DNA of 5,122 bases. Origin: Actinomycetota bacterium. Lineage in GTDB: Bacteria; Actinomycetota; Acidimicrobiia; Acidimicrobiales; Ilumatobacteraceae. Below the pieces are notes generated by a model. The model was not told the DNA's origin, searched no databases, and saw nothing but the letters and a program-made list of their open reading frames with translations. Position numbers and translations under genes: made by a program. The stretch is taken from NCBI GenBank assembly GCA_005787025.1, contig SYCH01000008.1, forward strand, positions 1 to 5,122. The letters are read 5' to 3'. Positions 1-5,122 of this stretch are shown here, piece after piece (within the stretch, counting starts at the first letter, position 1; each line of letters begins with the position of its first letter).

Positions 1-843
1 CGGAACGGCCAGAACGGCATCGGGCGCCTTGGCGGCGATCGCGTTCACCTGAGCCACCGGCGGGGCGCTGTCGGTGGCCTCGATGGTCTGCTCGTCGACG
101 ATGGTGATGCCGTAGTCCGGCGCGATCTCCTTGAAGGCCTCGGAGTACACCTGACCGAACTCGTTGTTCACCACGAACACCGCCACGTTCGCGCCGTCAG
201 GGAAACGCTCGGCGATGAGAGCGGCGTAAGCCTTGGCCTCGACGGTGTAGGGAATCAAGAGACCGGTGGTCCACGGGTACTCCTCGGCGTTGCCCCACGA
301 GGGCGAACCGGTCAGGGCCAGCAACTGCGGGAAGCACTCCTCGTTCAGGAGGTCGCGAACCGCGGCGTTGTTGGGGGTTCCGATGATCCCGGAGAAAACG
401 TTCGCACCGGAGTCGAGCAACTTCTCGACGGCGGCGGGGGTGAGGTCCTTGTTGTACTGATCATCCTCGATCTGCACCTCGATGGTGACGTCACCGAGCA
501 ACTTCTGTTCGTTCGCCCACGCGATGTAGGCCTCGAAACCGTCCTTCACCGGTGCGAAAGCGGTGGCGGCCACGCCACCGGACAAGGGCATGGCGCTACC
601 GATCTTGATGGTGCCCTCGATGGGGGCCTCGGCCCCGTCGGGGTCGACACAGTCTGCGGTGTCGACCGCCCACGAATCGGCAGGGGCCTCGGTGCTCGGG
701 GCCTCGGACGTCGGAGCTTCCGACGTGGGAGCCTCGGTGCTCGGGGCCTCGGATGTGGTCGAGTCGTCGTCTCCGCCACAGGCCGCGATGGTCAACGCGC
801 CCGCCATGGCCAAGGCGAAGACGCGAGTAGTCGTGCGCTTCAC
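1..843 (-). CDS. Branched-chain amino acid-type ABC transporter substrate-binding lipoprotein (LivK-like), C-terminus cut by window edge
   Basis: This is the extracellular, lipid-anchored receptor that would capture the substrate and hand it to the LivH/LivM permease. 281 codons are visible with no stop. Family members are usually about 380-420 residues, so roughly a third is missing. The start is the GTG at 843-841, because a strong GGGAGG Shine-Dalgarno lies 7 bases upstream. Residues 1-22 form a lipoprotein signal: K2 and R3, a short hydrophobic stretch, then the lipobox LTIAAC with the lipidated Cys at 22. Residues 23-57 are a low-complexity linker (GGDDDSTT, then five Ser/Thr-Glu-Ala-Pro repeats). 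The type-1 periplasmic-binding fold starts near residue 77 with GTIKIGSAMPLSGG, the usual first strand and ligand loop. It continues through VFSGIIGTPNN and VAVFVVNNEFGQVYSEAF, typical of the Peripla_BP_6/LivK group. The gene is last in the operon, after livM. Substrate is uncertain: Leu/Ile/Val, another amino acid, an amide or urea are all possible in this family. Confidence 0.9.
   Translation of the reverse strand, partial: MKRTTTRVFALAMAGALTIAACGGDDDSTTSEAPSTEAPTSEAPTSEAPSTEAPADSWAVDTADCVDPDGAEAPIEGTIKIGSAMPLSGGVAATAFAPVKDGFEAYIAWANEQKLLGDVTIEVQIEDDQYNKDLTPAAVEKLLDSGANVFSGIIGTPNNAAVRDLLNEECFPQLLALTGSPSWGNAEEYPWTTGLLIPYTVEAKAYAALIAERFPDGANVAVFVVNNEFGQVYSEAFKEIAPDYGITIVDEQTIEATDSAPPVAQVNAIAAKAPDAVLAVP
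686..760 (-). repeat. Five tandem 15-base units encoding a (S/T)(S/T)EAP linker
   Basis: Five in-frame 15-base units lie at 686-700, 701-715, 716-730, 731-745 and 746-760. They encode TSEAP, STEAP, TSEAP, TSEAP, STEAP at about residues 30-54 of the binding lipoprotein. Units 686-700 and 731-745 are identical in bases and the others differ at a few positions. The stretch probably acts as a flexible tether between the lipidated Cys22 and the folded domain. Repeat number could vary between strains through slippage. Confidence 0.85.
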
Positions 844-850
844 AGGGTTT

Positions 851-856
851 CCTCCC
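851..856 (-). promoter_or_regulatory. Strong ribosome binding site of the binding-protein gene
   Basis: On the minus strand this reads GGGAGG, followed by AAACCCT and the GTG start at 843. It is the clearest Shine-Dalgarno in the window and decides the GTG start. The livG, livF, livH and livM starts have weaker sites or none, which fits higher translation of the receptor than of the membrane complex. Confidence 0.8.
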
Positions 857-862
857 AACATG

Positions 863-878
863 TGCACCGGGGGGTGCA
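863..878 (-). promoter_or_regulatory. Perfect 6-bp inverted repeat (hairpin) just upstream of the binding-protein RBS
   Basis: The arms TGCACC (863-868) and GGTGCA (873-878) flank a 4-base loop, GGGG on the plus strand and CCCC in the minus-strand RNA. In that RNA the hairpin ends 6 bases before the GGGAGG site. It could tune translation, protect the binding-protein message from decay, or simply be a GC-rich palindrome. There is no U-tract after it, so a classical terminator is unlikely. Confidence 0.5.
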
Positions 879-882
879 ATTT

Positions 883-906
883 CGCGGACAGAGGTTTCTG
901 TCCGCG
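883..906 (-). promoter_or_regulatory. Perfect 9-bp inverted repeat in the livM/binding-protein spacer
   Basis: The arms CGCGGACAG (883-891) and CTGTCCGCG (898-906) are perfectly complementary around a 6-base loop. The repeat lies about 45 bases past the livM stop and 4 bases from the second hairpin at 863-878. Possible roles are an intercistronic mRNA stabiliser or processing site, a partial terminator without a U-tract, or a dyad operator, since it would overlap the start site predicted from the AGTCTA/TAGACT hexamer at 911-916. The dyad itself is certain; its role is inference. Confidence 0.6.
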
Positions 907-910
907 CAAC

Positions 911-916
911 AGTCTA
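911..916 (-). promoter_or_regulatory. Possible -10 hexamer (TAGACT) of a separate binding-protein promoter
   Basis: The minus strand reads TAGACT, matching the TANNNT pattern of actinobacterial -10 elements. A start 6-8 bases downstream would fall near 903-905, right at the outer edge of the 9-bp dyad. No good -35 (TTGACA-like) is visible at 16-19 bases upstream, so the call is weak. If real, it gives the receptor its own transcript in addition to read-through from livM. Confidence 0.25.
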
Positions 917-952
917 CGAGACCGTCACGAGCCACGGGATGTCGGGGATGGG

Positions 953-2038
953 TCAGCGCGACGTCGACGAGCCAACCGGCCGCGGGACGATGACCACGAT
1001 CTTGCGCCCGAGACGCTTGGCCAGGCCAACCAAACCGTACGGGGCGGCGAACATGATCACCACGAGAACGAGTCCGAGGATGAGGGTCGCCGGCGACTGG
1101 TCGGCCCAACCGAACAAGGCCCCCAGGATTCCCGAATCGTTCGTGCCGATGTCTCGGGTGGTGCTGTCGAGCCACACGTACACCAATCCGCCGACGATCG
1201 GTCCCCACAGGGTCCCCGCTCCCCCCACGATCATCACGAGCAGGAAAACGATGGAGCCGAGCAACGTGACGTACTGACCGTCGGGGGTGATGACTCCCGA
1301 CTTCAAGGTGGAGAGAACCCCGCCCAGCGAACACAACGCGGCCGACACCCCGAACACCAACACCTTGGTCGTGGTGAGGTTCACGCCCATCACCGCGGCC
1401 GCGGTTTCATTGTCTCGAATGGCCACGAGAGCGCGTCCGAATCGACTCTTCACGATTCCCCGACACACGAGGTAGGTGACGACGACGACGATCAACCCCA
1501 ACCAGAACATGAAGACCGCACGACCCTCGCGGCCCTTCAATTCTCCGAGTATCGGCCACACCGGAACGTCCTCGTAGCGCACCGAGTCGATGCCCTTCGA
1601 GCCGTCGGTGAGCCACGCCAACTTCTTCCAGCGCACCAAGGTCGGGAACAGGACCGCGACCGCCAAAGTGACCAGAGCCAGATAGATGCCGCGAATTCTC
1701 AGGGCCGGCAAGGCGACGACGCACCCCACCACGAAAGCCACCACGGCAGCGGCATAAAACGTGTAGCCGGGACTCCAACCATGGTCTTTGATCAGGATCG
1801 CCGCGGTGTAACCACCGATCCCGAAAAAGGCCGAGTGTCCGATCGATATCTGACCGGTGAAGCCGAGCACGAGATTCAACGACATCGCCGCGATCATCAG
1901 TATGAACGCGTCGGTGAACTGACCGATACGCGAGGAGCTCATCTGCGTCGGCACCCAGACGACGATGAACGCGACGACCACGACACCGAGGACCCTGATC
2001 AGCCAATGTCGTAGGGAACCCTCATCGATCCGCAACAT
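953..2038 (-). CDS. livM: Branched-chain amino acid ABC transporter permease, LivM type
   Basis: This is one of the two membrane-spanning subunits of the importer. The 361 residues are in the usual range for LivM. Hydrophobic segments are seen at about 13-31, 41-60, 66-84, 92-113, 116-135, 175-195, 223-240, 255-290 and 312-335. The family hallmark at about 54-80 reads SLNLVLGFTGQISIGHSAFF and then GIGGYTAA. A WLTDGSKGI segment (142-150) matches the Gly-rich loop common in LivM. The cytoplasmic EAA-like coupling loop is at about 201-220 (GRALVAIRDNETAAAVMG), which would contact an ATPase subunit. The C-terminus is a basic tail after the last helix. The ATG at 2038 follows the livH stop after 3 bases; the Shine-Dalgarno is weak (GGAG about 12 bases upstream, inside livH), suggesting translational coupling. 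Type assignment is secure; exact substrate is not. Confidence 0.95.
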   Translation of the reverse strand: MLRIDEGSLRHWLIRVLGVVVVAFIVVWVPTQMSSSRIGQFTDAFILMIAAMSLNLVLGFTGQISIGHSAFFGIGGYTAAILIKDHGWSPGYTFYAAAVVAFVVGCVVALPALRIRGIYLALVTLAVAVLFPTLVRWKKLAWLTDGSKGIDSVRYEDVPVWPILGELKGREGRAVFMFWLGLIVVVVTYLVCRGIVKSRFGRALVAIRDNETAAAVMGVNLTTTKVLVFGVSAALCSLGGVLSTLKSGVITPDGQYVTLLGSIVFLLVMIVGGAGTLWGPIVGGLVYVWLDSTTRDIGTNDSGILGALFGWADQSPATLILGLVLVVIMFAAPYGLVGLAKRLGRKIVVIVPRPVGSSTSR

Positions 2039-2041
2039 GTC

Positions 2042-2941
2042 CTACACCCGCTCCACTTTCGTCGAACCGAAGAGTCCGGATGGTTTGATGAGCAACACCA
2101 CGAAGATCGTCAACAATGCGGCGGACAGTTTCATCTCCTGGCCGATCCAGCCGGGGAAGTAGCCCGCGAGGAACTGCTCCCCCACGCCGATGGTCAATCC
2201 GGCGATGACCGCTCCGCCGGGAGAGTCGAACCCGCCCAATGTGGCCGCCGCTGACGCGTAAATGAAGACCGTGAACATCAAACCGGCGTTCAGCTCTCCG
2301 ACGATGCCACCCCACAAGGTTCCTGACAGCGCACCCATGGCGCCCGCGATGCCCCACGAACTGGCGAGCACGATGCCGGTGGGGATTCCCGCCAAACGAG
2401 CCGACTCCGGATTGCTCGCCACCGCTCGCATCGCCAGACCGAACTTGGTCTTGGCGAAAAGAAGAAAGAGCAGACCCATCAACACGAGAGCCACGGCGAG
2501 TACCCCGATGTACTCGTAGCGCCACACCGCACCGAAGATGCGTTGGAAATCATCGGGTTCGTCCGGGAAGAGTCCGGGCAACTGCTCGGGTGGCAGGCTT
2601 CCCCAGATCATCGCCGCCAGTGAATTCAGACCGAGGAACAGCGCGATCGACACGACGAACACACCGGCCTGGGATTTCTTGGCGACGCCACGGATGATGG
2701 TGGTCTCCACGCCCGCGCCGAGCGCGAAGCCGACGATCATCCCGAGGATGATGGACAGCACGAGCGGGACGCCCCAATCGTTGAACTGCCACACCACGAA
2801 GGTGCAGATCATCGCCATCTCGCCCTGCGCGAAGTTCAGGTGACCCGTTCCTCGGAATACCACCACCAAACCGAGCGCGAGCAGGGCATAGATGGATCCC
2901 AGCGACAATCCGTCGAAGAAATACTGGAAGAAACGCTCCAT
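2042..2941 (-). CDS. livH: Branched-chain amino acid ABC transporter permease, LivH type
   Basis: This is the partner permease of LivM, with 299 residues from the chosen start, close to the family norm. It opens with MERFFQYFFDGLSLGSIYAL, the usual LivH N-terminus, followed by the hallmark GTGHLNFAQGEMAM at 31-44. Hydrophobic helices lie at about 11-29, 41-53, 58-77, 94-113 and 144-162, with further ones in the C-terminal third. The EAA-like coupling loop is at about 168-186 (GLAMRAVASNPESARLAGI). An in-frame ATG at 2977 would add 12 residues, but these overlap the end of livF and do not resemble the family. The ATG at 2941 comes one base after the livF stop and has a GGGGG stretch just upstream, so it is preferred. 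The tight junctions indicate co-transcription and coupled translation with livF and livM. Confidence 0.95.
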   Translation of the reverse strand: MERFFQYFFDGLSLGSIYALLALGLVVVFRGTGHLNFAQGEMAMICTFVVWQFNDWGVPLVLSIILGMIVGFALGAGVETTIIRGVAKKSQAGVFVVSIALFLGLNSLAAMIWGSLPPEQLPGLFPDEPDDFQRIFGAVWRYEYIGVLAVALVLMGLLFLLFAKTKFGLAMRAVASNPESARLAGIPTGIVLASSWGIAGAMGALSGTLWGGIVGELNAGLMFTVFIYASAAATLGGFDSPGGAVIAGLTIGVGEQFLAGYFPGWIGQEMKLSAALLTIFVVLLIKPSGLFGSTKVERV

Positions 2942-2942
2942 G

Positions 2943-3647
2943 TCAGGCCCCCAGATACGCCTTGCGGATGGCGTCATCGGACGCGATCTGGGCGGCGGTC
3001 CCCGAAGCCACGACGGTTCCCGTTTCCAACAAGTACACGCGTTGCGCCACCTTCAACGCCAAGTTCGCGTTTTGTTCGACGAGCAGGACCGACAATCCCT
3101 CTTCGACGTTGAGCTTCTTCAGGACCTCGAACACCTCCTGCGTGATGAGTGGCGCCAGCCCGAGACTCGGTTCGTCGCACAAGAGCAACTTGGGATGACT
3201 CATGAGCGCGCGAGCGATGGCCAACATCTGTTGCTCGCCACCCGAGAGGCTGCCGGCACGTTGATCGCGTCGTTCGGCCAACCGCGGAAACACGTCGAAC
3301 CACCTGTCTATGTCACTCTTGTGGTCCGAACTCCTCGCGTACGCGCCGACCCGGAGATTGTCGATGACGGTCAGGTCGGGGAAGGTGCCGCGACCTTGCG
3401 GAACGTGAGCGATTCCCATGCCGACCAATTTCTCGGCGTTCGTGCGGGTGATGTCGACACCCCCGAAGTTCACCGCACCAGAGCGTCCGATCATTCCCGA
3501 CACGGCTCGCATGGTTGTGGTCTTCCCCGCACCATTGGCCCCCAGGATGACGACCATTTCGCCTTCGTCGACGTCGAGGTCGATGCCGTGCAGCACCTCG
3601 ACCGGACCGTACCCGGCCGTCAGCGCGCGTACTTCGAGCAGGCTCAC
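2943..3647 (-). CDS. livF: Branched-chain amino acid ABC transporter ATP-binding protein, LivF type
   Basis: This is a cytoplasmic ATPase subunit that would drive import together with LivG; 234 residues is the normal LivF length. Motifs in order are Walker A GANGAGKTT (36-44), Q-loop Gln84 in HVPQGRG, signature LSGGEQQ (134-140), and Walker B LLLCDE (154-159, Asp158 and catalytic Glu159). The H-loop position reads LLVEQNAN, with Gln192 where most ABC ATPases have His; this VEQNAN form is characteristic of LivF and is not a defect. The C-terminus DAIRKAYLGA is also typical. The start is the GTG at 3647-3645, which overlaps the livG stop as GTGA (4 bases), with a G-rich stretch 7 bases upstream. 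The junction implies translational coupling and matched amounts of the two ATPases. Confidence 0.95.
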   Translation of the reverse strand: MSLLEVRALTAGYGPVEVLHGIDLDVDEGEMVVILGANGAGKTTTMRAVSGMIGRSGAVNFGGVDITRTNAEKLVGMGIAHVPQGRGTFPDLTVIDNLRVGAYARSSDHKSDIDRWFDVFPRLAERRDQRAGSLSGGEQQMLAIARALMSHPKLLLCDEPSLGLAPLITQEVFEVLKKLNVEEGLSVLLVEQNANLALKVAQRVYLLETGTVVASGTAAQIASDDAIRKAYLGA

Positions 3648-4429
3648 GCTTCGGCCCCCAGGTACGCGGCGATGACCTTGGGATCGTTGCGAACCTGATC
3701 CGGAGTGCCTTCGGAGATCTTCCGACCGAATTCCATCGCCACGACCTTGTCGGAGATACGCATCACCATCGACATGTGGTGTTCGACGAGCAGCACCGTC
3801 AGATCGAAATCTCCTCGAATCCGCAGCACCACGTCACCCAACTCGTCCACTTCCGAATGAGTGAGCCCGGCCGCGGGTTCGTCCATCAGAAGGAATCGAG
3901 GGCGGGCCGCGAGTGCCCGAGCGATCTCGAGTCGCTTCAACGTTCCGAAGGGAAGCCCCGCGGCGGGTACGTGAGCGAGGTGTCCGAGTCCGAGTTGGTT
4001 CAGCAGATCACCGGACCAGTCACGGATTCGCCGATTCTCCCGGGCGGCACCGATCCGAGCAATCGCTCGCCACATTCCGACCGACCCCTGCGAGTGAGCG
4101 CCGACCATGACGTTTTCGAGCAGGGTCATCGTCGGGAACAGCGCCAGATTCTGAAAAGTGCGAGCGATACCCAGGTGGGCGATCCCGTGGGCGGGAACCG
4201 CCAGAAGGTCGCGTCCCTGGAACGACACCGTCCCCTCGTTGGGATCGTAGATTCGACTGACGACGTTGAACATCGTCGTTTTGCCGGCCCCATTCGGCCC
4301 GATCAATCCGCAAATCGCGCCCTGATCGATCGAGAATGACAGTCCATCGAGGGCGATGATGCCACCGAACCTGACGGTGACGTCGGAGACTTCGAGCAGT
4401 GGAACATTCCCCGAATCGGTGTTGTTCAC
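3644..4429 (-). CDS. livG: Branched-chain amino acid ABC transporter ATP-binding protein, LivG type
   Basis: This is the second cytoplasmic ATPase and the first gene of the operon. From the GTG at 4429 it has 261 residues, near the usual LivG length of about 255. Motifs are Walker A GPNGAGKTT (44-52), Q-loop Gln93 in RTFQNLALF, a divergent signature LPFGTLKRLEIARALA (159-174), Walker B FLLMDE (179-184, catalytic Glu184), and H-loop His217 in LLVEHHM. The C-terminus DPKVIAAYLGAEA matches the family. Start choice: the reading frame stays open far upstream, but that part lies antisense to the DUF305 gene and is not LivG-like. The family region begins at PLLEVSDVTVRFGG, right after this GTG. An in-frame ATG at 4468 (274 residues) has no Shine-Dalgarno. 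The GTG lies 7 bases after a TACAAT hexamer, which fits a leaderless start. Family assignment is firm; the start is moderately supported. Confidence 0.9.
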   Translation of the reverse strand: MNNTDSGNVPLLEVSDVTVRFGGIIALDGLSFSIDQGAICGLIGPNGAGKTTMFNVVSRIYDPNEGTVSFQGRDLLAVPAHGIAHLGIARTFQNLALFPTMTLLENVMVGAHSQGSVGMWRAIARIGAARENRRIRDWSGDLLNQLGLGHLAHVPAAGLPFGTLKRLEIARALAARPRFLLMDEPAAGLTHSEVDELGDVVLRIRGDFDLTVLLVEHHMSMVMRISDKVVAMEFGRKISEGTPDQVRNDPKVIAAYLGAEA

Positions 4430-4436
4430 GGACTCA

Positions 4437-4442
4437 ATTGTA
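4437..4442 (-). promoter_or_regulatory. Candidate -10 element (TACAAT) of the liv operon, leaderless start
   Basis: The minus strand reads TACAAT, a good TANNNT match, then TGAGTCC and the GTG of livG at 4429. A 7-base gap puts the expected transcription start on or next to that G, so the mRNA would be leaderless, which is common in actinobacteria. No convincing -35 is seen 16-18 bases upstream (the bases there read about GCGAAC), as is often true for such promoters. If livG instead starts at the ATG 4468, this hexamer would lie inside the gene and be coincidental. Confidence 0.4.
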
Positions 4443-4522
4443 CCCGCGGCACCACCGAGGTTCGCCATTCGTGCGATCGACCCGAGGTGCCGCGACAACG
4501 CGACCCGTGCGAGACTGCGCGC

Positions 4523-5122
4523 ATGGATCCCTCCGGCGACCTCCCCGTCTCCACCGATGACGACGTCGGGATCGAGGTACGACCCTGGTGGCAGAACCCC
4601 CTCAACTTCGTGGCCATCGCACTGGCGAGCCTCATTCTGGGAGCGGGCATCGGATACTTCGCCGGCGACTCCGCGGCCACACCGAATCACAACGAGGTCG
4701 ACGAAGGCTTCCTCCAGGACATGCGTTACCACCACGATCAAGCGGTGCAGATGGCGTACTTCTACCTCACAGAGGTCGATGAGCCGCATCCACGGTTGAC
4801 GATGCTCGCTGAGGAGATTCTGTTGTCGCAACAAATGGAAACCGGTCGGATGATCCAAATGCTGCGCAACTTCGGAATGTCGGAAGTGAACGACACCGGG
4901 GTCGCCATGGGTTGGATGGGGCACGAGATGCCAATCGACGAAATGGATGGATTGGCCAGCCAGGAGCAACTCGACGAGTTCGCCACGGCCACCGGCGACG
5001 AAGCTTCGCGCATCTTCGCCGAGTTGATGATCGAGCATCATCGCGGAGGACTCGACATGGCCGAGTTCGCGGTCGCTCGCGCGGACAACGATGCCGTTCG
5101 ATCTTTCGCCACGTCGATGATC
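4523..5122 (+). CDS. Membrane-anchored DUF305 family protein, C-terminus cut by window edge
   Basis: 200 codons are visible with no stop. Residues 1-26 are acidic and hydrophilic (a DDD run, then RPWWQNP). Residues 27-47 form one hydrophobic helix (LNFVAIALASLILGAGIGYF), a probable uncleaved membrane anchor or signal with the rest outside. The DUF305 domain follows. Its first motif is MRYHHDQAVQMA (67-78), the middle helix carries AEEILLSQQMETGRMIQML, and the second motif is MIEHHRGGLDMAE (169-181). The paired HH motifs with Met residues are the family hallmark. DUF305 proteins are helical, ferritin-like, and some (such as cyanobacterial CopM) bind copper; the function here is unknown. The ATG at 4523 is preferred although its Shine-Dalgarno is weak. 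A GTG at 4487 in the same frame is an alternative that adds 12 residues. The gene is divergent from the liv operon and has no obvious functional link to it. Confidence 0.88.
   Translation, partial: MDPSGDLPVSTDDDVGIEVRPWWQNPLNFVAIALASLILGAGIGYFAGDSAATPNHNEVDEGFLQDMRYHHDQAVQMAYFYLTEVDEPHPRLTMLAEEILLSQQMETGRMIQMLRNFGMSEVNDTGVAMGWMGHEMPIDEMDGLASQEQLDEFATATGDEASRIFAELMIEHHRGGLDMAEFAVARADNDAVRSFATSMI

Noticed and set aside
883..906. Rho-independent terminator after livM
   Set aside because: The stem is strong, but there is no U-tract on either strand after it, so a classical terminator is not supported. A partial or non-canonical terminator cannot be excluded.
840..1334. Minus-strand frame of 164 codons overlapping the end of livM and the spacer
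   Set aside because: It is out of frame with livM and Arg/His-rich, as expected of a shadow frame. The spacer part holds the hairpins rather than a coding signal.
563..2014. Long plus-strand open frame of 483 codons across the binding-protein gene 5' region and livM
   Set aside because: It is antisense to two genes with unmistakable family motifs. Its product is low-complexity and rich in Arg, Asp and His, as expected from the complement of GC-rich coding sequence, and it crosses the spacer with no recognisable domain.
2942..2977. Longer livH start at 2977 adding MTPSARRIWGPD
   Set aside because: These 12 codons overlap the 3' end of livF and do not resemble the LivH N-terminus. The ATG at 2941 gives the typical family start one base after the livF stop.
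2892..3698. Plus-strand open frame of 268 codons over livF
   Set aside because: It is antisense to livF, which has every expected ABC ATPase motif. The plus-strand product is compositionally odd and matches nothing I recognise.
4430..5041. N-terminal extension of the LivG frame up to an ATG at 5041 (about 465 residues in total)
   Set aside because: The extra residues lie antisense to the DUF305 gene, have no LivG similarity, and family members are about 255 residues. The open frame is a by-product of GC-rich codon bias.

Overview
The window is GC-rich, gene-dense bacterial DNA. It looks actinobacterial. The cues are GTG starts, GC-rich third codon positions and a lipoprotein whose mature N-terminus is an Asp run followed by Ser/Thr-Glu-Ala-Pro repeats. 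The style of that lipoprotein suggests Acidimicrobiia, but this is an impression and no marker gene is present to confirm it.

Most of the window (positions 1-4429, minus strand) is one complete-looking high-affinity branched-chain amino acid (LIV/HAAT-type) ABC transporter operon. Read in the direction of transcription, right to left, it holds: a LivG-type ATPase (4429-3644), a LivF-type ATPase (3647-2943), a LivH-type permease (2941-2042), a LivM-type permease (2038-953), and a LivK-type substrate-binding lipoprotein (start 843, running off the left edge). The first four genes are packed tightly: a 4-base overlap between livG and livF, a 1-base gap from livF to livH, and a 3-base gap from livH to livM. 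The binding-protein gene is set apart by a 109-base spacer. This spacer holds two perfect inverted repeats, a possible -10 hexamer and a strong Shine-Dalgarno, so the binding protein may be expressed separately from the membrane parts.

The parts fit together in the standard way. The lipid-anchored receptor captures substrate outside the membrane and delivers it to the LivH/LivM channel, and the LivG/LivF pair powers import by hydrolysing ATP. Substrate specificity (Leu/Ile/Val, or other amino acids, amides or urea handled by the same family) cannot be read from the sequence.

At the right edge, on the plus strand, a divergently oriented gene (from 4523, cut by the window end) encodes a membrane-anchored DUF305 protein with both HH motifs. 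The 93-base gap between livG and this gene must hold or border the promoters of both. A TACAAT hexamer there sits 7 bases before the preferred GTG start of livG, which suggests a leaderless transcript.

No tRNA, rRNA, mobile element, CRISPR array or gene-free stretch over 300 bases was seen. The content is mostly ordinary. The items most worth checking are the livM/binding-protein spacer, the apparent leaderless start of livG, and the repeat linker of the binding protein. I saw no convincing sign of a new biological system.
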